Assembly (NCBI GenBank): GCA_963667375.1
Contig: OY763323.1
Span: 620,001 to 684,000 of the forward strand
Direction: 5' to 3'
Origin: G963556115 sp963667375
GTDB lineage: Bacteria > Planctomycetota > SZUA-567
Length of the DNA stretch: 64,000 nucleotides
The translations under genes and the position numbers were made by a program. Positions within the stretch are counted from its first letter, which is position 1, and every line of letters starts with the position of its first letter. Positions 54,897 through 62,875 of the stretch are shown one piece after another. A model generated the notes under the pieces. It had not been told where the DNA came from and did no database searches. It saw nothing but the letters and a program-made list of their open reading frames with translations.

Positions 54897-55289
54897 TCAG
54901 ACGCTGAAAAACTTAGCCAGCATAATCAGCCCCTGTTCCCCAGCCCGGACACTATGCTCGGTACCCTGTGGAATTACCGCAATCACTCCGCGGCGGTATT
55001 CGGCACATCCAGCGCTTAGTGTCGCCTGGCCGCTACCGGCTATCACCTCATGCATCTCCCACTCATCAGCATGGATATGCTTTTCCAGTGCCGCACCCGG
55101 AGCCACCCGCACCAGCAGAGATTTGAGTGCACCACCGGTAACATCCGGTGTCACCAGTGTTTTCATTGCGACTCCGGGAAAACTTGGATGATCTACCCAG
55201 ATTGCAGAATTATTATATATTTTATCTACAGTAACCAGCACCGCACCAGCAAAATCACAACTCAAACCAGCTGTCAAATCAGTATTCAT
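54897..55289 (-). CDS. Small cupin-domain protein
   Basis: The ~130-residue protein begins at the ATG at 55289, with AGGAG six bases upstream; a longer frame to 55409 lacks such a site. It has one cupin fold with metal-type residues in LEKHIHADEWEMHEVIAGSG (HxH...E-type) and VIPQGTEHSVRAGEQG (late His). This is the pattern of ChrR-like or oxalate-type small cupins. A specific function cannot be assigned. The AraC gene lies downstream. Confidence 0.8.
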   Translation of the reverse strand: MNTDLTAGLSCDFAGAVLVTVDKIYNNSAIWVDHPSFPGVAMKTLVTPDVTGGALKSLLVRVAPGAALEKHIHADEWEMHEVIAGSGQATLSAGCAEYRRGVIAVIPQGTEHSVRAGEQGLIMLAKFFSV

Positions 55290-55479
55290 TGTACTCTCCT
55301 TATAATTAGTGTCAACTTTATTACCTGATTCCAGCATAACCGCTTTAAGCGCAAAAAGATTGTATAATATTGCTCTTTTACCGTTAAATAATAAAAATCC
55401 GTGCCGCACTTACCGTCTAAGGTGTTGCTAATAAACCTGAATTATACTATCAATATTGATAAAAGCGGGATGAGTACAT

Positions 55480-55513
55480 AAAAAAGGTTTACTCCTGCGA
55501 GTAAACCTTTTTT
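55480..55513 (-). terminator. Intrinsic terminator of the tRNA gene
   Basis: A perfect 15-bp stem (55480-55494 with 55499-55513) closes a 4-base loop. On the minus strand it ends in six T, just seven bases beyond the tRNA 3' end. Confidence 0.9.
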
Positions 55514-55520
55514 ATAATAT

Positions 55521-55597
<77 letters not shown>

Positions 55598-55654
55598 ATA
55601 TAAACAGAAAAAGATAAGCAAACGAGCAATGCTCTGTTTGCTGTATATTTAAAT

Positions 55655-55682
55655 ATTATAGGAGGAATGGTCATATAGTCAA
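55655..55682 (-). promoter_or_regulatory. Strong promoter of the initiator tRNA gene
   Basis: On the minus strand TTGACT (55677-55682), a 16-bp spacer and TATAAT (55655-55660) make a near-consensus housekeeping promoter. The ~50-base leader before the tRNA contains a small hairpin (CAAAC..GAGC/GCTC..GTTTG, 55622-55640 region). Confidence 0.8.
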
Positions 55683-55818
55683 GAGGATTCATTAAAAAAG
55701 TCTTTTATCGTATAATTCCTTTTAAAACAGCACTTTGTACTTGTTTTTTCAGATAATTTATGCTATAGAATAAGAATAAGATAGTATTTATTCAGCATAA
55801 ACCGACAAAGGTATCCAT

Positions 55819-57285
55819 ATGCAACTAATTTATGAAAAAAGTTCCCCTGAACGTAAAACCTACCAGCTCCCAGACTGTGATGTCCCCGCAGACACCGCTG
55901 AATCCCTCCTTGGAAGCCTGAAAAGAACCGCTCCTGCGGAACTACCGGAGCTTTCAGAACTGGAAGTAGCGAGACATTTTGTAGCACTGGCTGAGCGCAA
56001 TCATTCTGTTGATAAAAATTTCTATCCTTTAGGCTCATGTACCATGAAGTACAACCCTAAAATTAATGAAAAAATTGCCTCCCTTGAAGGTTTTACCGGG
56101 CTGCACCCTTACGTGGAATTTTTCCGGGCGCAGGGTACCATGCGCCTGCTTTACCGGCTACAGCAGGACCTGCAGGAGATATGCGGCATGAAAGAATTCA
56201 CCCTTGCCCCTATGGCTGGAGCTCATGGTGAATTTGTCGGAATGAGTATGATACGCGCCTATCATGAAAGCCGGGGTGAAGCGGAAAAACGCAAGTATGT
56301 TCTTATACCTGACTCCGCCCATGGGACCAATCCGGCAAGTGCTTCAATTGCCGGCTTCAAAGTGCGTTCAATCGCCAGCAATCAGGATGGCGAAATTGAT
56401 ATCGCTGATCTACAGGCTAAAATGGGTGAGGATGTTGCTGGAATCATGCTTACCAATCCCAATACCCTCGGTTTGTTCGAGAGCAGAATTCTGGAAATTT
56501 CAAAAATAGTTCACGAAGGCGGAGGACTGCTCTACTATGATGGCGCAAACCTTAATGCCATCTGCGGTATCTGCCGACCTGGAGATATGGGTTTTGATGT
56601 GATTCACTTGAACCTGCACAAAACCTTCAGCACCCCCCACGGCGGCGGTGGCCCAGGTGCAGGACCGGTGGGAGTCAGTGAACGTCTGGTACCATTCCTG
56701 CCTATTCCGCGTATTGTCAGAGCAGCGATTGATTCACCCGAGATTGAGTTTGTCTGGTCGAGCGATTTTCCACAGAGCATCGGCAGAGTTTCAAGCTTCT
56801 ATGGCAATATCGGTGTCTGCCTCAAGGCTTATGCCTATATCCGCAGCCTCGGAGCCGGCGGACTGAAGGATGTCGCCCGCTACTCGGTACTGGCGGCAAA
56901 CTATCTACGAGCCAAGCTCAAAGATGTTTACCCTACACCTTACAACCGCCGGTGCATGCACGAATTTATAGCAACCCCCGCAGCTGAACTGCTGCAAAAC
57001 GGCGTACATACTTTGGATATCGGCAAAGGACTTATCGAACGCGGAATTCATCCACCGACAGTATACTTCCCACTGATTGTCCCTGAAGCGATAATGATTG
57101 AACCAACTGAGACCGAGCCACTGGCTACTCTTGATGAATTTATTGAAGCGATGAAGGAGATCGCTCAGGAAGGAAAGACCGCACCGGAAAAACTCAAAAA
57201 CGCTCCAACCAATACCCCGGTAAGCCGTCTCGATGAAACTCTGGCTGCCCGTAAGCCGGTACTTACCTGTCCCTGTACGTTATAA
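55819..57285 (+). CDS. gcvPB: Glycine dehydrogenase (decarboxylating) subunit 2
   Basis: The 488-residue protein is the C-terminal half-enzyme of the P-protein found as two subunits in many bacteria. It has SVDKNFYPLGSCTMKYNPKI, the PLP-binding Lys in LNLHKTFSTPHGGGGPGAGP, HGTNPASASIAGF and the C-terminal RCMHEFI and EPTETEPLATLDEFI segments. It releases CO2 from glycine and passes the aminomethyl group to lipoyl-GcvH. gcvPA normally precedes it, but here the upstream neighbour is the divergent tRNA gene, so the other gcv genes lie elsewhere. No glycine riboswitch was seen upstream. Confidence 0.94.
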   Translation: MQLIYEKSSPERKTYQLPDCDVPADTAESLLGSLKRTAPAELPELSELEVARHFVALAERNHSVDKNFYPLGSCTMKYNPKINEKIASLEGFTGLHPYVEFFRAQGTMRLLYRLQQDLQEICGMKEFTLAPMAGAHGEFVGMSMIRAYHESRGEAEKRKYVLIPDSAHGTNPASASIAGFKVRSIASNQDGEIDIADLQAKMGEDVAGIMLTNPNTLGLFESRILEISKIVHEGGGLLYYDGANLNAICGICRPGDMGFDVIHLNLHKTFSTPHGGGGPGAGPVGVSERLVPFLPIPRIVRAAIDSPEIEFVWSSDFPQSIGRVSSFYGNIGVCLKAYAYIRSLGAGGLKDVARYSVLAANYLRAKLKDVYPTPYNRRCMHEFIATPAAELLQNGVHTLDIGKGLIERGIHPPTVYFPLIVPEAIMIEPTETEPLATLDEFIEAMKEIAQEGKTAPEKLKNAPTNTPVSRLDETLAARKPVLTCPCTL

Positions 57286-57325
57286 ATACTTATATTTATC
57301 TCAATCATAGTTTTTAGCAACAAAA

Positions 57326-57355
57326 TACGGGGTGATTTATAAATAATCACCCCGT
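57326..57355. terminator. Hairpin between convergent gcvPB and glycosyltransferase genes
   Basis: A perfect 12-bp stem TACGGGGTGATT/AATCACCCCGTA (57326-57337 with 57344-57355) lies between convergent genes. The minus-strand exit (ATTTTGTTG) is the more T-rich side. Confidence 0.65.
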
Positions 57356-57378
57356 AGCTTGTTGAATAACAAACCATC

Positions 57379-58140
57379 TCAGATAAAACGCTTGAGCCTG
57401 CTACTGACAAACAACCGCAGCATATCCAGCGCTACCGAAAACAGATGCGAAAACTTGACCTTGCTGCCATCCACATCAACCCACTCCCGCAATGGATACT
57501 CCGCAATGCTCTTTTCGAGAATATCCGATTGCGCCGAGGCAAATTTATAACGCAGTAAAATTTCAATATCAAAGCACCAGCCAGTACGGAATTTATCATT
57601 AAAAACAACAGAAACAAAGGATCGCCTGAAAATTTTTGCCCCACACTGTGTATCATAAACCGGCACCTGAAGGATTATACTCGCAAATGTGGCAAAAAAC
57701 CGGCCAAAATAATGTCTGCTGCTATGTCTGCAAATTTTTCTGCCCAGCATACTGACCCGTGACGCTATAACTCCGACAATATTTTGATCCGCTGTTAACT
57801 GTGTATACATTACCTCCAACTCAGGAAAAGGCGTCGCCAGATCTGCGTCCCAAAATCCAAATATTTCACACTCACTACTCTGCAGCCCTTGCAAAATACC
57901 GGCACGGACACTCTCAGCCTTTCCGGAATTTTCTTTATTAGAGATAACGCAGACCCTCTCCCCGGCACTATCATTAATACGGTCAAGAACTTCGAGTGTC
58001 GCATCACTGCTGCAGTCATTAACAAAACAAAGTCTCAGCCAGTCATAGGTATGCAAAGCCTCCGAGAAAGCCTCAACATCAAGACGCTTCTCTTCATTAT
58101 AACAAGGTACTACCAGCCAAACTTTTGTGTTATCTGTCAT
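57379..58140 (-). CDS. Family 2 glycosyltransferase (dolichol-phosphate-sugar synthase-like)
   Basis: The 253-residue GT-A protein has LVVPCYNEEKRLDVEAF at its start, the nucleotide-sugar loop ENSGKAESVRAGILQGL, the metal motif FWDADLATPFPE and a Cys-Gly-AK acceptor segment DTQCGAKIFRR. The C-terminus lacks long membrane helices. The closest type is polyprenyl-phosphate mannose/glucose synthase, which charges the lipid carrier. The multi-span glycosyltransferase encoded 119 bp upstream on the same strand would be a natural user of such a lipid-linked sugar. Confidence 0.9.
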   Translation of the reverse strand: MTDNTKVWLVVPCYNEEKRLDVEAFSEALHTYDWLRLCFVNDCSSDATLEVLDRINDSAGERVCVISNKENSGKAESVRAGILQGLQSSECEIFGFWDADLATPFPELEVMYTQLTADQNIVGVIASRVSMLGRKICRHSSRHYFGRFFATFASIILQVPVYDTQCGAKIFRRSFVSVVFNDKFRTGWCFDIEILLRYKFASAQSDILEKSIAEYPLREWVDVDGSKVKFSHLFSVALDMLRLFVSSRLKRFI

Positions 58141-58259
58141 TATTTTCTGCCGCCTTTATTAAAATATCTACCCAAGTAATGATTTTAATGGATTGCGCCG
58201 ATACTCCAACACCTTTATTAAAATAATCAACAACAGACAAAAAACATCTACCGGCCAAG

Positions 58260-59471
58260 TTATTCCAAAACTGTCTCTCTACTGGCGGCAGCACCACACC
58301 AGAGTGCATAAAGAAAACTCAACAGCAGCGCAAAGAATGTTACCGGAGTCTGCTGCACCCACAATAGCGGGAAGTATAACGCATAAATCAGCAGCCAGAG
58401 AATAATTTCTTTAATTTTAAAGTTTTTAAGCGCCTGAAAAGCCAACATAATAAACGCCGGAGCAGAATAAATAACAATATGCACCTCGGAATGAGGGTGA
58501 ATGAAGAGTATTGCAATTGCTGCAGCAGTAAAAAGCCAGATAGTTCCACGCATCCTGCTTACGGAAGACGGAGCCTTACGGATAATCTGAAAATCAAACC
58601 CCAGAAGCGCCAGCAGCACGACTGCAACAGACAACAGCTGAACAACTTTGGACTGCAATGCCGGAAAGAACCAGATAACCGAACGGTTAAGAGTCATAAA
58701 AAACTCACACTTCTCATATGAACTTTTGACTCTGGAAATAATAGTGGTTGTAAAGTCAGAGTATAAGACATCCAAATCAACATATAAAGCCGGAAGCAGA
58801 ATAAAAAACATAAAAGTCAAAAAGGCAAAAACCAGTATTCTCCAGTCTTTTCTAAAAATAAGCAGCGGCACAAATATCAGCGGAAAGAACTTGAGCGCAA
58901 TTCCAAAACCCAACAGCCCTCCGGCCCAGATTTTTTTCTCAGTAGCATAACAATATATAAAACCCACAATACTCAAAAGTACTATAGAATTAGACTGCGC
59001 ATAAATATAATTATTCTGTATTGGCTCATATAATAAGGCAATTACTCCGACCAGCGCCGGAAATCTCCACCCCCGCGACGGGGCAATACCCAAAAGCAGA
59101 GTCAGACGCAACAGAAACCAGTATGAGAGTATAAATGAAAGTGTAATCACCAGATACCATATAAGCATTTTATACACTATACTCAGTGGAGTCAGCGGGG
59201 TCAGCAGTGTTACCAGAGCAGGCAGATAACAATACATAGAACCGGGATACTCCGCATCATCCTTCATTCTCTTCTCTGTGATATTATAAGGCGAAATACC
59301 ACTGTACATCCTGGCCGCTGAGTCATAATATATCGGACTGTCTCCAATCAGATTTGAATCATTCCATCCTGCGCCATCCCATACCCTGCCACCTCCGGTA
59401 AAATACAGTAAAAAAGCAATACACAGCCCGCAAGCAACCAGATTGGCAATAATTTTATTCCACTTCTGCAA
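58260..59471 (-). CDS. Multi-span membrane glycosyltransferase (GT87/DUF2029-like)
   Basis: The 403-residue protein has about ten hydrophobic helices. It carries the family features YYDSAARMYSGISPYN near the first periplasmic loop (acidic catalytic residue), the arginine/lysine-rich turns and GLLGFGIALKFFPLIFVPL. GT87 enzymes use polyprenyl-phosphate sugars at the outer face of the inner membrane. The TTG start at 59471 has AAGGGA six bases upstream. It is followed on the same strand by a GT2 gene that could make its donor. Confidence 0.85.
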   Translation of the reverse strand: MQKWNKIIANLVACGLCIAFLLYFTGGGRVWDGAGWNDSNLIGDSPIYYDSAARMYSGISPYNITEKRMKDDAEYPGSMYCYLPALVTLLTPLTPLSIVYKMLIWYLVITLSFILSYWFLLRLTLLLGIAPSRGWRFPALVGVIALLYEPIQNNYIYAQSNSIVLLSIVGFIYCYATEKKIWAGGLLGFGIALKFFPLIFVPLLIFRKDWRILVFAFLTFMFFILLPALYVDLDVLYSDFTTTIISRVKSSYEKCEFFMTLNRSVIWFFPALQSKVVQLLSVAVVLLALLGFDFQIIRKAPSSVSRMRGTIWLFTAAAIAILFIHPHSEVHIVIYSAPAFIMLAFQALKNFKIKEIILWLLIYALYFPLLWVQQTPVTFFALLLSFLYALWCGAAASRETVLE

Positions 59472-59500
59472 TATGTTTCCCTTTACTTAAGCATATAACA

Positions 59501-59543
59501 TATAAATAAAAACTTTATGTACACATAGAGTATACATAAAGTT
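59501..59543 (-). terminator. AT-rich terminator after glgC
   Basis: On the minus strand a perfect 11-bp stem AACTTTATGTA/TACATAAAGTT (59533-59543 with 59511-59521) is followed by TTTATTTATA. Confidence 0.6.
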
Positions 59544-59573
59544 AAAGTATATCAATATAAAACAAATTTAAAA

Positions 59574-60845
59574 TCAGAAAACAAAACCATCAGGTATTAC
59601 AGAATCCTTACAAACAATGATAATTCCATCCCGAACATGGAATCGGCCTTCAGGATCATCATAATACTCAACATTACCACGATTCACCAATTGTGCACCA
59701 TGCCCGATAGCACTGTTCTTGTCAACAATTGCACGTTTAATATAAGCTCCTGAACCGATTCCGATAAACGGCTTACCATCGGCGCAATCCTGATAATAAT
59801 CCGCCCCCATAATATATGAGGACTCGATTGTAGCTCCCGGCTGAATTCTGGTACGGACTCCGATAAGAGAATCACGAACCATTCCACCGTCAACAATAGT
59901 ACCGTCACTGAGCAACGCCCCTTCTACCGATGCCCGGTTAACCTTGGCTCCCGGCAAAAACCGCTGATGAGTATATAGCGGCATATTGCTGTCAAACAGG
60001 TTGAACTGGGGCAGAGTCTTTACCAGATCAATATTCGCTTCAAAAAAAGCTCCTACCGTTCCGATATCAGCCCAATAGTCATTGAAACAATAAGCCTGCA
60101 CCACACGCTCCTCAATCGCCTGTGGAATTATATGCTTACCAAAATCGGTCTGATCACTGTCGCGATGCAGCATCTCATCCATAGCCTGAGTCTTGGCAAA
60201 GTATATGCCCATACTTGCCAGGAACGGCCTCTCTCTGGCTTCACTTTCTGAAAGACCGAAGGTTGTTGTATCCACCATCATGGCATCAAGCTCTTCATCA
60301 CTGGTAGGCTTTTCGGCAAAATTGGTAATTCTACCGGTTTCGTCGGTTTTAAGCAGACCCAGCTCTGGAGCTTCCCGCCTGGTAACAGGCTGTACCGCAA
60401 TTGAAAAATCCGCATTAGCCTTACTATGAACCTTGAAAAACTCCCGATAATCCATTTTATAAAGGTGATCACCAGAAAGCACCAGAATATTATTAGGTCT
60501 GGTCTTATCGGTAATATGCCTCCAGCTCTGCCTTACCGCATCGGCTGTTCCCTGAAACCAGGTACCACCGTCATTGGTCTGTTCGGCAGCGAGCACATCG
60601 ACATAACCACCGGAAAAAGCATCAAACCGATACGCCGTTGAAATATGCTGATTCAAACTCGCAGACTGATACATTGTAAGCACATATATATTCATAATCT
60701 GTGAATTGATACAATTAGATAAAGGCACATCAATAAGGCGATATTTACCACCAATCGGCACCGCAGGCTTACTGCGCTCCTTGGTCAACGGATAAAGCCG
60801 GGTACCTTTTCCCCCGCCCAGAACAACAGCTACAGTTCGATTCAT
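59574..60845 (-). CDS. glgC: Glucose-1-phosphate adenylyltransferase
   Basis: The 423-residue protein has the N-terminal VVLGGGKGTRLYPLTKERSK and KPAVPIGGKYRLIDVPLSNC motifs, LSGDHLYKMDY, FAEKP, and the C-terminal left-handed beta-helix repeats. It makes ADP-glucose for glycogen. AGGAAGG precedes the ATG, and TATAAT at 60908-60913 on the minus strand may be its -10. No other glycogen gene is adjacent. Full length and intact motifs make the assignment secure. Confidence 0.96.
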   Translation of the reverse strand: MNRTVAVVLGGGKGTRLYPLTKERSKPAVPIGGKYRLIDVPLSNCINSQIMNIYVLTMYQSASLNQHISTAYRFDAFSGGYVDVLAAEQTNDGGTWFQGTADAVRQSWRHITDKTRPNNILVLSGDHLYKMDYREFFKVHSKANADFSIAVQPVTRREAPELGLLKTDETGRITNFAEKPTSDEELDAMMVDTTTFGLSESEARERPFLASMGIYFAKTQAMDEMLHRDSDQTDFGKHIIPQAIEERVVQAYCFNDYWADIGTVGAFFEANIDLVKTLPQFNLFDSNMPLYTHQRFLPGAKVNRASVEGALLSDGTIVDGGMVRDSLIGVRTRIQPGATIESSYIMGADYYQDCADGKPFIGIGSGAYIKRAIVDKNSAIGHGAQLVNRGNVEYYDDPEGRFHVRDGIIIVCKDSVIPDGFVF

Positions 60846-60988
60846 AAGTCACCTTCCTGATAATTTTAAGCAATAACAGCAACACTTATAGCAATTTTTC
60901 CTTATTAATTATAGCTTACACTTTTCTATATTTTTCTGCAACTAAATTTAAACAATAACTACGTAATTAACATAAATATCATCTTTTC

Positions 60989-61786
60989 CTAATGAAAAAA
61001 CATCAGATCATCGATATCAGGAGCGCCCCCGCCATCCGGATAATCTTCTGCATCCGCCCCCTGTCCACCACCAAATATAAATCTGTCAATTTCATGATAA
61101 ACCGCCTCATAATTATCTTCCAACAACCACCTGCCTGCTCCAGGAATAAGCCGCAAATAAATATTCGAATACTCCGGCAGCCCGAGTGACTGCCTGGTAA
61201 AAACTCCAGGATTTCCCCTATCCCCATAAATAAACATAATTTTTGTACTGCATAATCTACACAATGATCTGCCATTAAATTCACGGCAGAAAATAAAAAA
61301 ATCATCCCGATATGCCGGAACCCAGCGTTTGAAGTTCTTTCTGAATTCAGCATAACGCTGCGGACTATTCGGACGAATCTGCTGAATTAGCCCTGCTCCG
61401 GCTTGAGGGTAAAGGGCGGTATTTAAAAGCAGTATATCACCAAAAAGTTCTGGTGCCATGCCAAAGCCCTCAAGTGCTACCGCTCCTCCCATGCCGCAAG
61501 CGATAACTTCAACCCAGCCAATGTATTCATCACGCAACATACTTACCAGCTGGCGGGCAAAAGTCTTTATTGAAACCATTTTTTGCGGCAGAGAACTTTG
61601 TCCGTGTCCACAAAGATCCGGAACAACAATAAAAGCTCTGGCAGCAAAGCTGCTGATCAGTTTTTCAAAATAAATACCGGAAAACCCGATATCATGAATT
61701 AAAAGCAGCCGTTTACTCCCGCCTCCATAAGTCTGATAAAAAATTTTATCCCCACTTGTAACATATTCCGGCATAACACAACTCAT
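60989..61786 (-). CDS. Alpha/beta-hydrolase fold protein lacking catalytic Ser and His
   Basis: The ~265-residue protein has the fold's landmarks: LLLIHDIGFSGIYFEKL (oxyanion strand), VVPDLCGHGQSSLP, the nucleophile-elbow region VIACGMGGAVALEG and IMFIYGDRGNPGVF with the acid residue. At the nucleophile position of G-x-S-x-G the residue is Gly (CGMGG), and the late His of the usual GHW is Arg (GAGRWLLED). Both changes are clear in the DNA. It is therefore probably not a hydrolase and may be a binding or regulatory protein. The start is uncertain (61786 or 61774; a TTG exists at 61810). It is monocistronic between glgC and the divergent PNP gene. Confidence 0.85.
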   Translation of the reverse strand: MSCVMPEYVTSGDKIFYQTYGGGSKRLLLIHDIGFSGIYFEKLISSFAARAFIVVPDLCGHGQSSLPQKMVSIKTFARQLVSMLRDEYIGWVEVIACGMGGAVALEGFGMAPELFGDILLLNTALYPQAGAGLIQQIRPNSPQRYAEFRKNFKRWVPAYRDDFFIFCREFNGRSLCRLCSTKIMFIYGDRGNPGVFTRQSLGLPEYSNIYLRLIPGAGRWLLEDNYEAVYHEIDRFIFGGGQGADAEDYPDGGGAPDIDDLMFFH

Positions 61787-61912
61787 TTCTAATATCACGT
61801 GCAATAACAATCAAGGTCTTATTACCCAATGCTTTATTTTATATATTTCATAATTGAATAATAAATATTATTTACAAATAACCGCTATTTTAAAATGTAA
61901 TATTTTTTACAA

Positions 61913-61940
61913 TTTACAGAAACACCATAATACCTATAAT
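61913..61940 (+). promoter_or_regulatory. Candidate promoter of the PNP gene
   Basis: TTTACA (61913-61918), a 16-bp spacer and TATAAT (61935-61940) lie 55 bp before the start codon. Confidence 0.55.
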
Positions 61941-61995
61941 TATTATATTCACAAGATTTCTATCCGCCTTACTCTTCATTTGAAAGTACAAAATA

Positions 61996-62826
61996 ATGGA
62001 ACTTAACGCTTACAAAAATAAAATTGCCGCATCCGTACAAAAAATCACTGAAATTATCGGCACACTCCCGGAGACAGGCATAATAGCAGGCACCGGACTT
62101 GGTGATCTAATTGGCGATATAGCAATTAGCGGCAGTGTTGCCTACCCGGATCTGCTATTTCCTGCTTCAACTGTAGACTCGCACCGTGGTGTTCTCTCTT
62201 GGGGAACACTTGATGGGAATCCGGTCTTCATCCTGCAGGGGCGGTTTCATCTCTACGAAGGCTACTCCCCCTGGGATATAGCTCTGCCGATCCGTGCTCT
62301 CAGTCAGGCCGGAATGAAAAACCTCATCCTGACCAATGCAGCCGGAGGGCTGGATTTAAGCTATAAAGCCGGAGACGTCATGCTCATCACTGACCATATA
62401 AATGCCACCGGCGCAAACCCGCTGACCGGTCCGCATGCAGAAGAATGGGGAGACCGCTTTCCTGATATGAGCAAGGCTTGGGACCGGAAACTCATTGAAG
62501 CAGTCTGCGAGGACTATCAGAAGAGCAGTCAGCCGCTTCATAAGGGTATCTATATCGCAGTCAGAGGGCCTTCACTTGAAACCCCGGCTGAAACCCGGAT
62601 GTATAGAGACTTCGGAGCTCAGGCAATAGGGATGTCTACAGTTCTGGAAGCGATCACCGCCGTACAGTGCAGAGTCAGACTTTTCGGGATATCGGCGATT
62701 ACCAATGTCAATGATCCCGACGATATGGCAGAAGCCACACTTGATGACATAGTCACAGCTGCAGAACTGGCATCAGCCCAAATACGTAATATCATTCGAA
62801 CCGTCTGCCGGCATATCTACAGCTGA
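61996..62826 (+). CDS. punA: Purine nucleoside phosphorylase
   Basis: The 276-residue protein matches the trimeric PNP family: GIIAGTGLGDL (phosphate loop), LQGRFHLYEGYSPWDIALPI, NLILTNAAGGLD, GDVMLITDHINATG, the active-site RGPSLETPAETRM and AIGMSTVLEA, then the base-binding SAITNVND (Asn). It cleaves inosine and guanosine to base and ribose-1-phosphate. The typical HSGR or HQGR phosphate motif reads LQGR here, so the His is missing although the Arg is kept. A sensor gene follows after 49 bp. Confidence 0.93.
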   Translation: MELNAYKNKIAASVQKITEIIGTLPETGIIAGTGLGDLIGDIAISGSVAYPDLLFPASTVDSHRGVLSWGTLDGNPVFILQGRFHLYEGYSPWDIALPIRALSQAGMKNLILTNAAGGLDLSYKAGDVMLITDHINATGANPLTGPHAEEWGDRFPDMSKAWDRKLIEAVCEDYQKSSQPLHKGIYIAVRGPSLETPAETRMYRDFGAQAIGMSTVLEAITAVQCRVRLFGISAITNVNDPDDMAEATLDDIVTAAELASAQIRNIIRTVCRHIYS

Positions 62827-62875
62827 AGCACAACATCCTTTTTAGAACAAATTGTATAAGGGATAAAATAAAGCA

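Noticed and set aside
55598..55818. Glycine riboswitch upstream of gcvPB
   Set aside because: The spacer is short, contains the tRNA promoter on the other strand, and has no tandem aptamer-like structure.
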